DNA from: Acidobacteriota bacterium
GTDB taxonomy: Bacteria; Acidobacteriota; UBA6911; JACQSX01
Assembly (NCBI GenBank): GCA_016211105.1
Contig: JACQSX010000016.1
Span: 1-64,000 of the forward strand
DNA: 64,000 bases
Direction: 5' to 3'
The translations under genes and the position numbers were made by a program. The notes under the pieces are model-generated. The model saw nothing but the letters and a program-made list of their open reading frames with translations. It did no database searches and had not been told where the DNA came from. This document shows, one piece after another, positions 18,396 through 25,806 of the stretch. Numbering within the stretch: the first letter of the stretch is position 1; each line of letters starts with the position of its first letter.

Positions 18396-19832
18396 GTGAA
18401 TGAAGCCGAAACTATCATGCCCGCAATTGAGAAAGAAAGCGTATCGGATGCAGTGCGCAAATTGCTAGAGAAGGCCAGAGCTGCCCAGCAGGCGTACGAA
18501 CGTTACAATCAGGCGCAGGTCGACGAAGTGGTCACAGCAGTGGCTTGGGTGGTGGTCAATCCAAAGAATAATCCCGAGCTGGCTGAACTTGCTGTTGCCG
18601 AAACGGGGCTAGGTAAAGTGGAAGACAAGATCGGCAAGAATCGGCGCAAGACTATGGGCTTATTGCGTGATTTGCGGGAGGCTAAGTCGGTAGGGGTGGT
18701 TGCCGAATATCCCGATCGCGGCATTACTGAAATCGCCCGTCCCGTCGGCGTCGTCGGCGCCGTGCTGCCGGCAACCAACCCCGTAGCTACTCCGATCAAC
18801 AACGCGATGAATGCCTTGAAGGGGCGGAATGCGATCCTCTATTCGCCGTCTCCGTCCGGACAACGCACCTGTGCAAGGGTTGTGGAATTGATCCACCAGG
18901 AGCTCTCCAGGATAGGCGCGCCGGTGGAGCTAGTGCAGCCACTCCCACCGCCGGCGGGTAAGGCGATGATGCTGGAAATGATGCGTCAAGTCGACTTGGT
19001 CGTAGTGACGGGCTCGCAGAACAACGTTCGGGCTGCGTATTCCAGTGGTACGCCGGCCATCGGCGTCGGCAGGGGCAATGCCACTGTGATTGTAGACGAG
19101 AGCGCGGATCTGAGCGATGCCGCCACGAAGATCGCGCGTTCCAAATGCTATGATCATGCAACCAGTTGTTCCTCGGATAACAGTCTGGTGATTTTGAATG
19201 CCATATATGAGCCGATGCTGAAGGCATTGGAAGGCGAAGGTGGCGCGCTGTTGACGCCAGTTGAGAAGCAGAAGCTCCAGCAAGTCATGTGGATGGATGG
19301 GAGACTGAGCGGGCAAATCATCGCAAAGCCAGCGGCGACAATTTGTCAAGTCGCAGGGCTGATGCGGCCCGAGTTGCTTGCGGCCCGCTTTCTCATGGTA
19401 GAGGAGGACGGCTTCGGCCCAGCTTATCCCTTCTCGGGCGAGAAACTCTCGCCGGTGCTCACGTTGTATCGCGCGCGAGACTTTGGCGCAGCTTTCGAAA
19501 TTACTCAGGGTATCTTGGAATACCAGGGTAAAGGTCATTCCTGCGGGATATACACCAAGAACGATGAACATATCATGCGACTGGGTCTTGAAATGCCGGT
19601 TTGCCGCGTCCTCGTGAATCAGGCCCATGTATTTGCTACCGGCGGCAGCTTTGACAACGGGCTACCCTTCTCCTTATCTATGGGCTGTGGCACTTGGGGT
19701 AGAAATAGTATTTCCAACAACCTGAATTACCGGCATTACCTCAACATCACGCGAATTTCTAGAACGATACCGCCAAGAGAAGTTACCGAGGAAGAGTTGT
19801 TTGCTTCCTTCCGCGCCAAGTACGGGATATAG
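18396..19832 (+). CDS. sauS: Acylating sulfoacetaldehyde dehydrogenase (SauS-like)
   Basis: This 478-residue member of the CoA-acylating aldehyde dehydrogenase superfamily has its catalytic Cys at 258 in ATSCSSDNS. Nucleotide-binding elements are GVVGAVLPATNPVATPINN and VVTGSQNNVRAAYSSGTPAIGVG. SauS reduces sulfoacetyl-CoA to sulfoacetaldehyde with NADPH. The alternatives EutE/PduP (acetaldehyde or propionaldehyde) share the fold. SauS is preferred because a convergent CoA ligase pair lies 50 bases away and the same island encodes Xsc, the enzyme that consumes sulfoacetaldehyde. No microcompartment targeting peptide or shell genes are present. The GTG start has a strong AGGAGGTACAAGTAC ribosome-binding site. 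Confidence 0.75.
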   Translation: MNEAETIMPAIEKESVSDAVRKLLEKARAAQQAYERYNQAQVDEVVTAVAWVVVNPKNNPELAELAVAETGLGKVEDKIGKNRRKTMGLLRDLREAKSVGVVAEYPDRGITEIARPVGVVGAVLPATNPVATPINNAMNALKGRNAILYSPSPSGQRTCARVVELIHQELSRIGAPVELVQPLPPPAGKAMMLEMMRQVDLVVVTGSQNNVRAAYSSGTPAIGVGRGNATVIVDESADLSDAATKIARSKCYDHATSCSSDNSLVILNAIYEPMLKALEGEGGALLTPVEKQKLQQVMWMDGRLSGQIIAKPAATICQVAGLMRPELLAARFLMVEEDGFGPAYPFSGEKLSPVLTLYRARDFGAAFEITQGILEYQGKGHSCGIYTKNDEHIMRLGLEMPVCRVLVNQAHVFATGGSFDNGLPFSLSMGCGTWGRNSISNNLNYRHYLNITRISRTIPPREVTEEELFASFRAKYGI

Positions 19833-19881
19833 ATGCCCGCCGGAAGAAAAAACGATTTACCCAAAGAGAGTATAGGTGCCT

Positions 19882-20754
19882 TCAGCAGGCAAGGGCCTTG
19901 GGAAGCGCCTCCCCGATCTGCGAGGGTACATCGACCACGTGGACCCCGGCCCTCTCAAGCGCTGCGCGTTTTGATCGATACGTTCCGCGGTTGCCAATAA
20001 CGATCGCCCCGGCGTGACCCATTCTCTTGCGCTCTGGAGCAGCAGCGCCCGCCACGAAAGCGACCACCGGTTTGTTCATGCCGGCTGCATATTCGGCGGC
20101 ATCTTCTTCCGCGGTGCCACCGATTTCACCGACTAGGAGGATCGCTTCGGTGGTAGGGTCTTCGTCAAGCTCCCGCAGCGCCTCGCGCATCGTAGTCCCA
20201 ACGATGGCGTCGCCCCCGATTCCGATGAAAGCGCTTTGGCCGTAACCGGCGCGCACCAGGTCAAGACAAATCAGTGCACCAAGACTGCCACTGCGAGAGA
20301 CTACGCCGACCTTGCCCTGGCGGAAAATGTTGGGATTGAAGGCAGGCATGATGCCGACGAAGCACTCGCCCGGGGTAACTTGACCGGCCGTGTTGGGGCC
20401 AAGAATGGACGTGCCATGGGCTCTGGCCAAAGCGATAATCTCCATCACGTCCTGAGCTGGAATATGTTCGGTCAGAATAACGAGCTTCTTGATACCAGAT
20501 TCGATCGCATCAATCGCGGCGTCCTTTGCAGCCATCGGCGGAATAAACATGACCGCCACGTCGCAAGCGACTTCCTTTGCCGCCTCCCTAGCGGAGGCAA
20601 ACACCGGCAGGTTGCAGTGAATGCTGCCGGCCTTGTTCGGATTGACGCCACCCATCACATGCGTGCCATACTCCACCATGCGCTCCGTCCAGAAGGTCCC
20701 TTGCTTCCCGGTGATCCCCTGCACAAGGACCTTTTCTCCCTTGCGGACGATCAT
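19882..20754 (-). CDS. CoA ligase alpha subunit, SucD-like; probable sulfoacetate-CoA ligase SauD
   Basis: This 290-residue protein has the N-terminal CoA-binding Rossmann motif GITGKQG (13-19), VSRSGSLGALICLDLVRAGY and the phosphohistidine motif KRMGHAGAIV (His247). These are all the hallmarks of the succinyl-CoA synthetase alpha subunit. Its ATG overlaps the stop of the beta-subunit gene (ATGA), so the two are coupled. Two-subunit ADP-forming ligases of this fold are reported to activate sulfoacetate in some anaerobes (SauCD). Next to a SauS-like gene and in an island with Xsc, this role fits better than a housekeeping TCA role. A succinyl-CoA or malyl-CoA ligase remains possible. Confidence 0.75.
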   Translation of the reverse strand: MIVRKGEKVLVQGITGKQGTFWTERMVEYGTHVMGGVNPNKAGSIHCNLPVFASAREAAKEVACDVAVMFIPPMAAKDAAIDAIESGIKKLVILTEHIPAQDVMEIIALARAHGTSILGPNTAGQVTPGECFVGIMPAFNPNIFRQGKVGVVSRSGSLGALICLDLVRAGYGQSAFIGIGGDAIVGTTMREALRELDEDPTTEAILLVGEIGGTAEEDAAEYAAGMNKPVVAFVAGAAAPERKRMGHAGAIVIGNRGTYRSKRAALERAGVHVVDVPSQIGEALPKALAC

Positions 20755-21881
20755 TGCGCGGCCTCCACGGCAGCCTTGACCGCGTCGTCCATGCGGTCGT
20801 ACGGTTCGTAACCCAGGCGCGTTCGCACCAGAGCGATCGCTTCTTCCTCGCCCGTGCCGTGGATCGAAAAAGCGACCGGTAGCGTCGGCTTGAGTTCCTC
20901 CCAGGCGGCAACCACGCCGGCCGCCATCACGTCGGTACGAGCGAAGGCGCCGCAGAAATTGATCACGAGGCTCTTGACGTTCCGGTTTGCCAGGACCAGA
21001 GCCAGAGCCGCGGTGGCTTTCGTGTAGGCTTCTCCCCCAATCTCAAGGAAGTTAGCAGGACTCCCGCCGTAGTAACGGATCGCATCCATCGTGGTCATGG
21101 TTAGGCCAGCCCCGTTGGCCAGCACACCGACATTCCCATCCAGCTCGATGTAACAGAGACTGAGCTCGCGGCCGCGGCGCTCGAGTTCAGTGGCGGATTC
21201 CGGCGACCCGAGCGCTGCGAGTTCCGGCTGTCGAGTCTTGGCGGCGTCATCCAGAGTAAACTTGCAATCCAATGCAACCAAATCTCCCGTGCTGATCATG
21301 CCGAGCGGATTGATTTCCAAGAGTTCGGCATCTTTTTCTCGATAAACTCGGTAGAGGGAGGAGAGCACGGAAGCCAGCCTCTCAGGTTCAAGGTTACCCA
21401 GTTCCAAGCCGGCAAGCATGGCCGACGCAGCGGAGCGATTGAAACCTCGGCAGAGATCGACATGATACTGGCGAATCGCGTCTGGATTAGCAGCAAAGAT
21501 CTCTTCAATCTCCATGCCACCTTCTGCCGAAAATAGCACGACGGGTCCTTTGGATCCCGGGTCGTTCATGACGGCGGCATAGAACTCGCGGACAAGCTGG
21601 ACAGGTTCTTCAATCAACAAGCGCTTGACTGGATAGCCGCCGATCTCCATTCCAAGAATTTTTGTTGCGGCGCTTCTTGCCTCCTGCGGTGCATTGACCA
21701 ACTGGATGCCACCCGCTTTGCCGCGCTTGCCCGTGGGCACTTGCGCCTTTACGACTGCCTTGCCGCCGAGCTCCTGAGCCGCGGTTGCCGCAGCATCTGC
21801 GCAGGTTACCAGCAGACCTTTAGGTACCGGAATTCCGGCGCTAGCAAGCAGTTGTTTTGCAGGATATTCCTCAAAATTCAT
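20751..21881 (-). CDS. CoA ligase beta subunit (ATP-grasp), SucC-like; probable SauC
   Basis: This 376-residue ATP-grasp protein begins MNFEEYPAKQLLASAGIPVP as SucC proteins do. It carries VVKAQVPTGKRGKAGGIQLV (ATP-grasp Lys and Gly-rich loop), LLEINPLGMI (metal and nucleotide site), NGAGLTMTTMDAIRYYGGSP and the C-terminal NFCGAFARTDVMAAGV. With the alpha subunit it would form acyl-CoA from an acid, ATP and CoA. It starts only 3 bases after the stop of a CFFYMH protein gene, so the order is CFFYMH protein, beta, alpha. Sulfoacetate as substrate is inferred from context. Confidence 0.76.
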   Translation of the reverse strand: MNFEEYPAKQLLASAGIPVPKGLLVTCADAAATAAQELGGKAVVKAQVPTGKRGKAGGIQLVNAPQEARSAATKILGMEIGGYPVKRLLIEEPVQLVREFYAAVMNDPGSKGPVVLFSAEGGMEIEEIFAANPDAIRQYHVDLCRGFNRSAASAMLAGLELGNLEPERLASVLSSLYRVYREKDAELLEINPLGMISTGDLVALDCKFTLDDAAKTRQPELAALGSPESATELERRGRELSLCYIELDGNVGVLANGAGLTMTTMDAIRYYGGSPANFLEIGGEAYTKATAALALVLANRNVKSLVINFCGAFARTDVMAAGVVAAWEELKPTLPVAFSIHGTGEEEAIALVRTRLGYEPYDRMDDAVKAAVEAAQ

Positions 21882-21884
21882 AAT

Positions 21885-22463
21885 TCAGTGCATATAAAAG
21901 AAACAGCTACTCAGGGGCGTCTTCTCGGGGAAAATCATAATAACCCCATCCATGCCTCGTGCTTGAATTGCCCTTCCCTCCACCGAACGGACCGTCTGCT
22001 TCAAGTTTTTCAACTTGACCACCTGGTAGACCTCCGCCTCTTTGGACACTTCGAATGCGAGCTTGAGTAACTCTCCTTGGGGAATTCCCTTGGCAGCGGA
22101 AATGTCAACCCGCAGGAGATTTTGTTCGGCTTGATTCCGTGGATTTTCCACTCTCGCTTTAACTTCACCTGATGTTGTCGTCGCGCTTTGGATCGCCTTC
22201 TTAAATGAGATTAGTTTTCCCGGAAAAGATATTTCAAGGAGAACTTCCGCCATTGGAGAGTGATCGGTCGTAGAGAGCGTAACCGCTAATAATGCATGTT
22301 CCCCGGGCGCCGCGCTGCCACTCCCAAGGTTTACGCTCGCCGCAGGTGATTCCTGAGCAGACGCAAACGGATTCGCGAGCAAAACGAACGAGGCACGGAC
22401 GATCCATCGGATAAGACCTACCGCTTCCTTTTGCGCGCGATCAGAAAAGAAATAGCTCCTCAC
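21885..22463 (-). CDS. Secreted cohesin-like protein ending in CFFYMH (copy 1)
   Basis: This protein has a signal peptide (RWIVRASFVLLANPFASAQE) and one cohesin-like beta-sandwich of about 140 residues (VNLGSGSAAPGEHALLAVTL, then ISFPGKLISFKKAI, LLRVDIS, LLKLAFEV). It ends KTPLSSCFFYMH-stop. The GTG at 22463 is preferred because GGAGAAGAG lies upstream; an earlier in-frame GTG at 22481 has no ribosome-binding site. Cohesin domains are binding modules, and none of the paralogues carries a dockerin or visible enzymatic motif. The invariant hexapeptide tail is shared with copies at 24686, 43337 and 45780. It is co-transcribed with the CoA ligase genes, with a 3-base gap. Function unknown. Confidence 0.8.
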   Translation of the reverse strand: MRSYFFSDRAQKEAVGLIRWIVRASFVLLANPFASAQESPAASVNLGSGSAAPGEHALLAVTLSTTDHSPMAEVLLEISFPGKLISFKKAIQSATTTSGEVKARVENPRNQAEQNLLRVDISAAKGIPQGELLKLAFEVSKEAEVYQVVKLKNLKQTVRSVEGRAIQARGMDGVIMIFPEKTPLSSCFFYMH

Positions 22464-22571
22464 GTTGGATCTCTTCTCCACTCGTTATTTTCGATAAAGC
22501 AATTCAGACAGATACGAACCAACTTGAATAAATCTATCAAAATTCAATGTTGAATGTAAATAGTGAGAAAT

Positions 22572-22700
22572 CATAAATTTTATGTTGACAACCTGTCCGC
22601 ACGAGAGATATACCGACGCCATACTGTGGGACGGGAGACCCACGCAGTGTTTTTATCCATAGGCGCACTTGTGATTTTTAGTCCCGTTTTAGTTGTCCCC
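22572..22700 (+). promoter_or_regulatory. Conserved promoter plus structured leader, copy A
   Basis: This ~129-bp block recurs at 28705-28831 with long identical stretches. It starts CATAAATTTTATGTTGACAA, giving -35 TTGACA (22585-22590), a 17-base spacer and -10 ATATAC (22608-22613). The transcribed part has a hairpin GTGGG (22626-22630)/CCCAC (22639-22643) with an 8-base loop ACGGGAGA. A downstream GTCCC (22695-22699) could pair instead with GGGAC (22628-22632), so two exclusive structures are possible. It drives the amidohydrolase at 22786. The remaining ~110 bp to 22463 serves the divergent leftward gene. I match it to no riboswitch class I know. Confidence 0.65.
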
Positions 22701-22785
22701 GAGACGTGTGGTAGTCGAAGAAGACACACAAGAAAAGGAACTTTGGTTTTGTCGAATATGAGTCGAATATGAAAGGAAGGACAAA

Positions 22786-24684
22786 ATGAGAAGCAGGAAA
22801 ACAGTGGAATGGATTGTGCGAGCAATTTCGTTGGTTGCTTTTCTGGAAGTCGGATATGGGCAGAGCGCCGCCGAATTGCAGAAGAAACTCGATATGCTGA
22901 ACGGTTATCCGGACATGGTCGTGTTCAATGGCAAGATAGCGACCATGGATCCGAAGTTGACCAACGTCCAGGCGATGGCCATTAAGAATCAGAGGATCTT
23001 GGCGGTTGGGACCAATGCGGATATGAAATTTTTAGCCGGTCCCAAGACCGAGATGGTTGATGTAAAAGGCAGAACGGTTTTACCAGGTCTCATCGAAGTC
23101 CACGACCATGCCCACACTTTTGCCGAGTTGCATCAGTTGACCGACGGCTCTTTGGTTAAGAAATTTGGTCCTGAAGCAGAGATGACATTTGCCAGGAGCG
23201 CCACCGTAGATGGGATGGTCAAGGCGGTGGAGGCGGAGGTCAAGAGGCGGGCCGATGAGTTGGGTCCTGGCAAGTGGGTCATCGTGGCGATGTGGTCAGA
23301 GAAGGGCACGCCTTCGGAAAGTCTTTACTTGACGCGTGAAGTGGCCCGGGCCGTGCTCGGCCGGGGGCTGATCAGCGAAGCTTTGCTGGATAAAGTGGCG
23401 CCGAATAATCCGGTTCTCGTGCGGGCGGCAGGCCAGGTTCCAGTGAGCATTTACAACAGCAAGGCTGCCGCGATTGTAAACGAGAAGATGGGGCCCACCA
23501 CGGTCGATAACAAGGGCCAAACCAAGGCCTCGATCCAGGAATATTTTCTCTTTGATATCCTGCTCAATGGAGATCGCGAGGCGGCGGCCTACGTGCTGAA
23601 GGAGGAGCTTGACAGTTGTTTTGCGCCGTATGGGATCACCAGCCTCAGAACACGTATGGCCTCGCCCGCTGTGATGGAGGCTTTAAGTTGGATGGATCAG
23701 CGGAAAGAACTGGCTGTCCGATGGGCCTGGGTAAACTCGATCGGCTATGATGTAGGCCATACTTCTCAGGACGTAATTGATTACTACAAGACCTTCCCTG
23801 ATATGCGGGGTCATGGCAGCGACTATGTGTGGTACATCGGGTCAGGCACCGAAGGCGATCCATATAAATGCACCCAGGCGGGGAAACCGAGAGATCCGAA
23901 CAAGAGTCCTTCCGAGCTGTATACGGTGCCTTGCGGCGCTGATCCCGAGCATGTCGACTATTCCAGTAACCCAACTTTTCAGAAGATGCAGGGTCTGTTT
24001 GAACACCATACAAGAGTGGATCAGATGCACGGGCTGACCGACGGCGCCTACGACTCGGTATTCTTCATGATCGAGAAAGCCATCCGCGAAGGGAAAATCA
24101 CCGAGCAGCAGGTCAGGGACATGAGGATCGGTTTGGAGCATGATGCCGAAACCAGGCCGGATCAATTGGCCAAACTGGCAAAGTATAACATTTACCTGGC
24201 GCTGCAGCCGTTTCACTATTTTCGCGACACGTTAGCGTTTGTGCGAGATTATGGCGAGCAGTTCATGACTTGGGGACAGCCTGTAAAGAGTTTTGTCGAT
24301 TCCGGGGTAAAGTTCACTATCAATACCGCCTATCATCTGACTGCGGGCAAGCCGGAACAGATCGGCCAGCCGGCCCCCGACAGCTTCCGGAACAACAGTA
24401 TTTGGCCTCATCTGGCCTTCTATGTCACTCGCGAGGTTGACGGAAAGAAATATTTAGCGGAACAGGCGATTGATCGGGTGCAGGTGATGAAGGCCATTAC
24501 AAACACGCCGTCCGAGCTCATACTCCGAGAAAAAGAACTGGGTTCCTTAGAGGTGGGGAAGCTGGCTGATTTCATCGTTATTGACAAGGACTATTTTACG
24601 ATTCCCGCGAACGAGATTGAGAAGATCACCACGCTAATGACGGTAATAGGCGGAAAGACAAGCTATCGCAGCCCGAAGTTCTAA
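22786..24684 (+). CDS. Secreted YtcJ-type amidohydrolase (island copy 1)
   Basis: This 632-residue amidohydrolase (amidohydrolase_3/YtcJ branch) has a signal peptide (AISLVAFLEVGYGQ). The first barrel metal motif is HDHAH in GLIEVHDHAHTFAELHQLTD. Other family segments are MVVFNGKIATMDPK, a conserved NTAYHLTAGKPEQIGQPAP block, and the terminal LGSLEVGKLADFIVIDKDYF. Family members hydrolyse C-N bonds of formamides, cyclic amides or N-acyl compounds outside the cytoplasm. It is nearly identical in many blocks to the proteins at 32287 and 41104, but lacks their ~10-16-residue insertion after the MWS motif. It has an ideal upstream promoter and leader, and a CFFYMH gene begins 1 base after its stop. 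Confidence 0.88.
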   Translation: MRSRKTVEWIVRAISLVAFLEVGYGQSAAELQKKLDMLNGYPDMVVFNGKIATMDPKLTNVQAMAIKNQRILAVGTNADMKFLAGPKTEMVDVKGRTVLPGLIEVHDHAHTFAELHQLTDGSLVKKFGPEAEMTFARSATVDGMVKAVEAEVKRRADELGPGKWVIVAMWSEKGTPSESLYLTREVARAVLGRGLISEALLDKVAPNNPVLVRAAGQVPVSIYNSKAAAIVNEKMGPTTVDNKGQTKASIQEYFLFDILLNGDREAAAYVLKEELDSCFAPYGITSLRTRMASPAVMEALSWMDQRKELAVRWAWVNSIGYDVGHTSQDVIDYYKTFPDMRGHGSDYVWYIGSGTEGDPYKCTQAGKPRDPNKSPSELYTVPCGADPEHVDYSSNPTFQKMQGLFEHHTRVDQMHGLTDGAYDSVFFMIEKAIREGKITEQQVRDMRIGLEHDAETRPDQLAKLAKYNIYLALQPFHYFRDTLAFVRDYGEQFMTWGQPVKSFVDSGVKFTINTAYHLTAGKPEQIGQPAPDSFRNNSIWPHLAFYVTREVDGKKYLAEQAIDRVQVMKAITNTPSELILREKELGSLEVGKLADFIVIDKDYFTIPANEIEKITTLMTVIGGKTSYRSPKF

Positions 24685-24685
24685 G

Positions 24686-25345
24686 ATGAGACCGGCATGC
24701 CGGTGGGCGAGGTTTTGCGGCGGATTTGGAATAGCTGAAGATGATACTTGCACCGGCGCCTGGGCTTCCCGCGTGAAAGGATGCCGGGTGCCCCACGCTC
24801 CGGTCTTACTCATGGTGTTGGCGATTTTACACTGTGGTGCGAACGCCCAGAGTGGGACTCTGCGTGTAGAGTTGGGGTCCGGCATATTAACCTTCAGCAC
24901 GACTAATAATGCGCCCAGCGAAAGCCCAGTTTTGGTTCCTCTGTCACTTGTGGCGGAAGGCGGGGAGGGGGCGGAAGGTGAGACAGAGGTCATGAAGCTT
25001 CAGACGGAGATCGTTTTTCCCAACAAGTACCTCTCCTTTTCTAGATTGCTCGTCAAGTCGGAGGACGTAAAGTTCGAGACCACCTTGAGGGAGGACCCAG
25101 ACGACGTTGAGAAATCCCGAGTGCTGGTTTTGATTTCAGCGGGAAAATCCGGTCGGCCGATCCAGCCTGGGATCATTGCCGAAGTGGAGTTTAAGGCCTC
25201 AGCGTTCGTGCCGGAGGGCGTCATCGAGCTACCGCATTACCCTGAAGTGTATTCTCCGGCGGGCCGTTTGGATAACGTCAAGGCGGAATCCGGATTCATC
25301 ACAGTCACGACACCACTATCGGCCTGCTTCTTTTATATGCATTAG
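24686..25345 (+). CDS. Secreted cohesin-like protein ending in CFFYMH (copy 2)
   Basis: The protein is up to 219 residues from ATG at 24686. A GTG at 24773 gives a more normal start before the signal sequence APVLLMVLAILHCGANAQS. The body is a cohesin-like sandwich (LRVELGSGILTFS, LQTEIVFPNKYLSFSRLLVK, VLVLISAGKSGRPIQPGIIA, EVEFKASAFVPEGVIELPH) ending ITVTTPLSACFFYMH-stop. It is close to copy 3 (43337) in sequence, and both follow an amidohydrolase gene, so the pair amidohydrolase-CFFYMH was duplicated as a unit. Function unknown; a periplasmic or surface binding protein with a processed tail is a guess. Confidence 0.8.
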   Translation: MRPACRWARFCGGFGIAEDDTCTGAWASRVKGCRVPHAPVLLMVLAILHCGANAQSGTLRVELGSGILTFSTTNNAPSESPVLVPLSLVAEGGEGAEGETEVMKLQTEIVFPNKYLSFSRLLVKSEDVKFETTLREDPDDVEKSRVLVLISAGKSGRPIQPGIIAEVEFKASAFVPEGVIELPHYPEVYSPAGRLDNVKAESGFITVTTPLSACFFYMH

Positions 25346-25346
25346 T

Positions 25347-25635
25347 CCCTCTGGAGGCGGCCGATAGTCGAATTGTTGGGAGATTTTGCGGGCGCCATCC
25401 TTCACCAGTTCCGCGACTCTCGGAAGGTCCGCCTTATGTAGCTGGTTGGTGGTGCCGGTCACGCCAATGCTGGCCAGCACTCTTCCCTGAGCATCGAAAA
25501 GCGGCACAGCGACACAGCGCACGCCCACGCTGTTCTCCTCATCATCCACTGCGTAACCGTGCGCGCGAACCTTCTCTAACTCGCGTAGAAATCTGGAGCG
25601 GACCGTTATTGTCTTCTGTCCAAACTCCAGGAACC
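25347..25635 (-). pseudogene. Truncated IclR-family regulator (effector domain only)
   Basis: On the minus strand the frame reads FGQKTITVRSRFLRELEKVR, GYAVDDEENSVGVRCVAVPL, FDAQGRVLASIGVTG and ISQQFDYRPP. This is the C-terminal half of the IclR effector-binding domain. The N-terminal HTH and the first half of the domain are missing, and the natural stop is lost: the frame runs on into the antisense of the upstream CFFYMH tail. It is a dead fragment of what was probably the local regulator. Confidence 0.7.
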
Positions 25636-25639
25636 GACT

Positions 25640-25675
25640 CCGTCTGCGTGTACTTGTTTTTTGATATGCATTAGT
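25640..25675 (+). pseudogene. Decayed tail of a fifth CFFYMH gene
   Basis: ACTCCGTCTGCG, then TGTTTTTTGATATGCATTAG (25656-25675), resembles the 3' end of copy 2, whose tail is TGCTTCTTTTATATGCATTAG minus one base. It is preceded by codons for Thr-Pro-Ser-Ala, as in TPLSA. One base is deleted and two codons are inserted, so it cannot encode the tail. With the IclR fragment it suggests a past duplication or deletion at this spot. From 25676 to 25806 I see only a CCCCCGAGGGGG palindrome near 25760 and the start region of the next gene. Confidence 0.45.
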
Positions 25676-25806
25676 GCGGACGGGTTTTGATTCCTCTCCT
25701 GCCGTCGGTGTACAAGAAATACAGATTGTGGAGATTCAAAAGGTGGATATTTCCCCCGAGGGGGTATGTTACATTTCAAGTTCGTAAGCATTTTGGAGCA
25801 TGATGG

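Noticed and set aside
18396-19832. EutE/PduP (microcompartment aldehyde dehydrogenase)
   Set aside because: No shell-protein, eut or pdu genes and no encapsulation peptide. The context with a CoA ligase and Xsc favours sulfoacetaldehyde.
22572-22700. Leader as a known riboswitch (guanidine, SAM, c-di-GMP)
   Set aside because: The GTGGG/CCCAC hairpin with ACGGGAGA-type loop and the GTCCC end do not contain the conserved core motifs of those classes as I remember them. No database search was possible.
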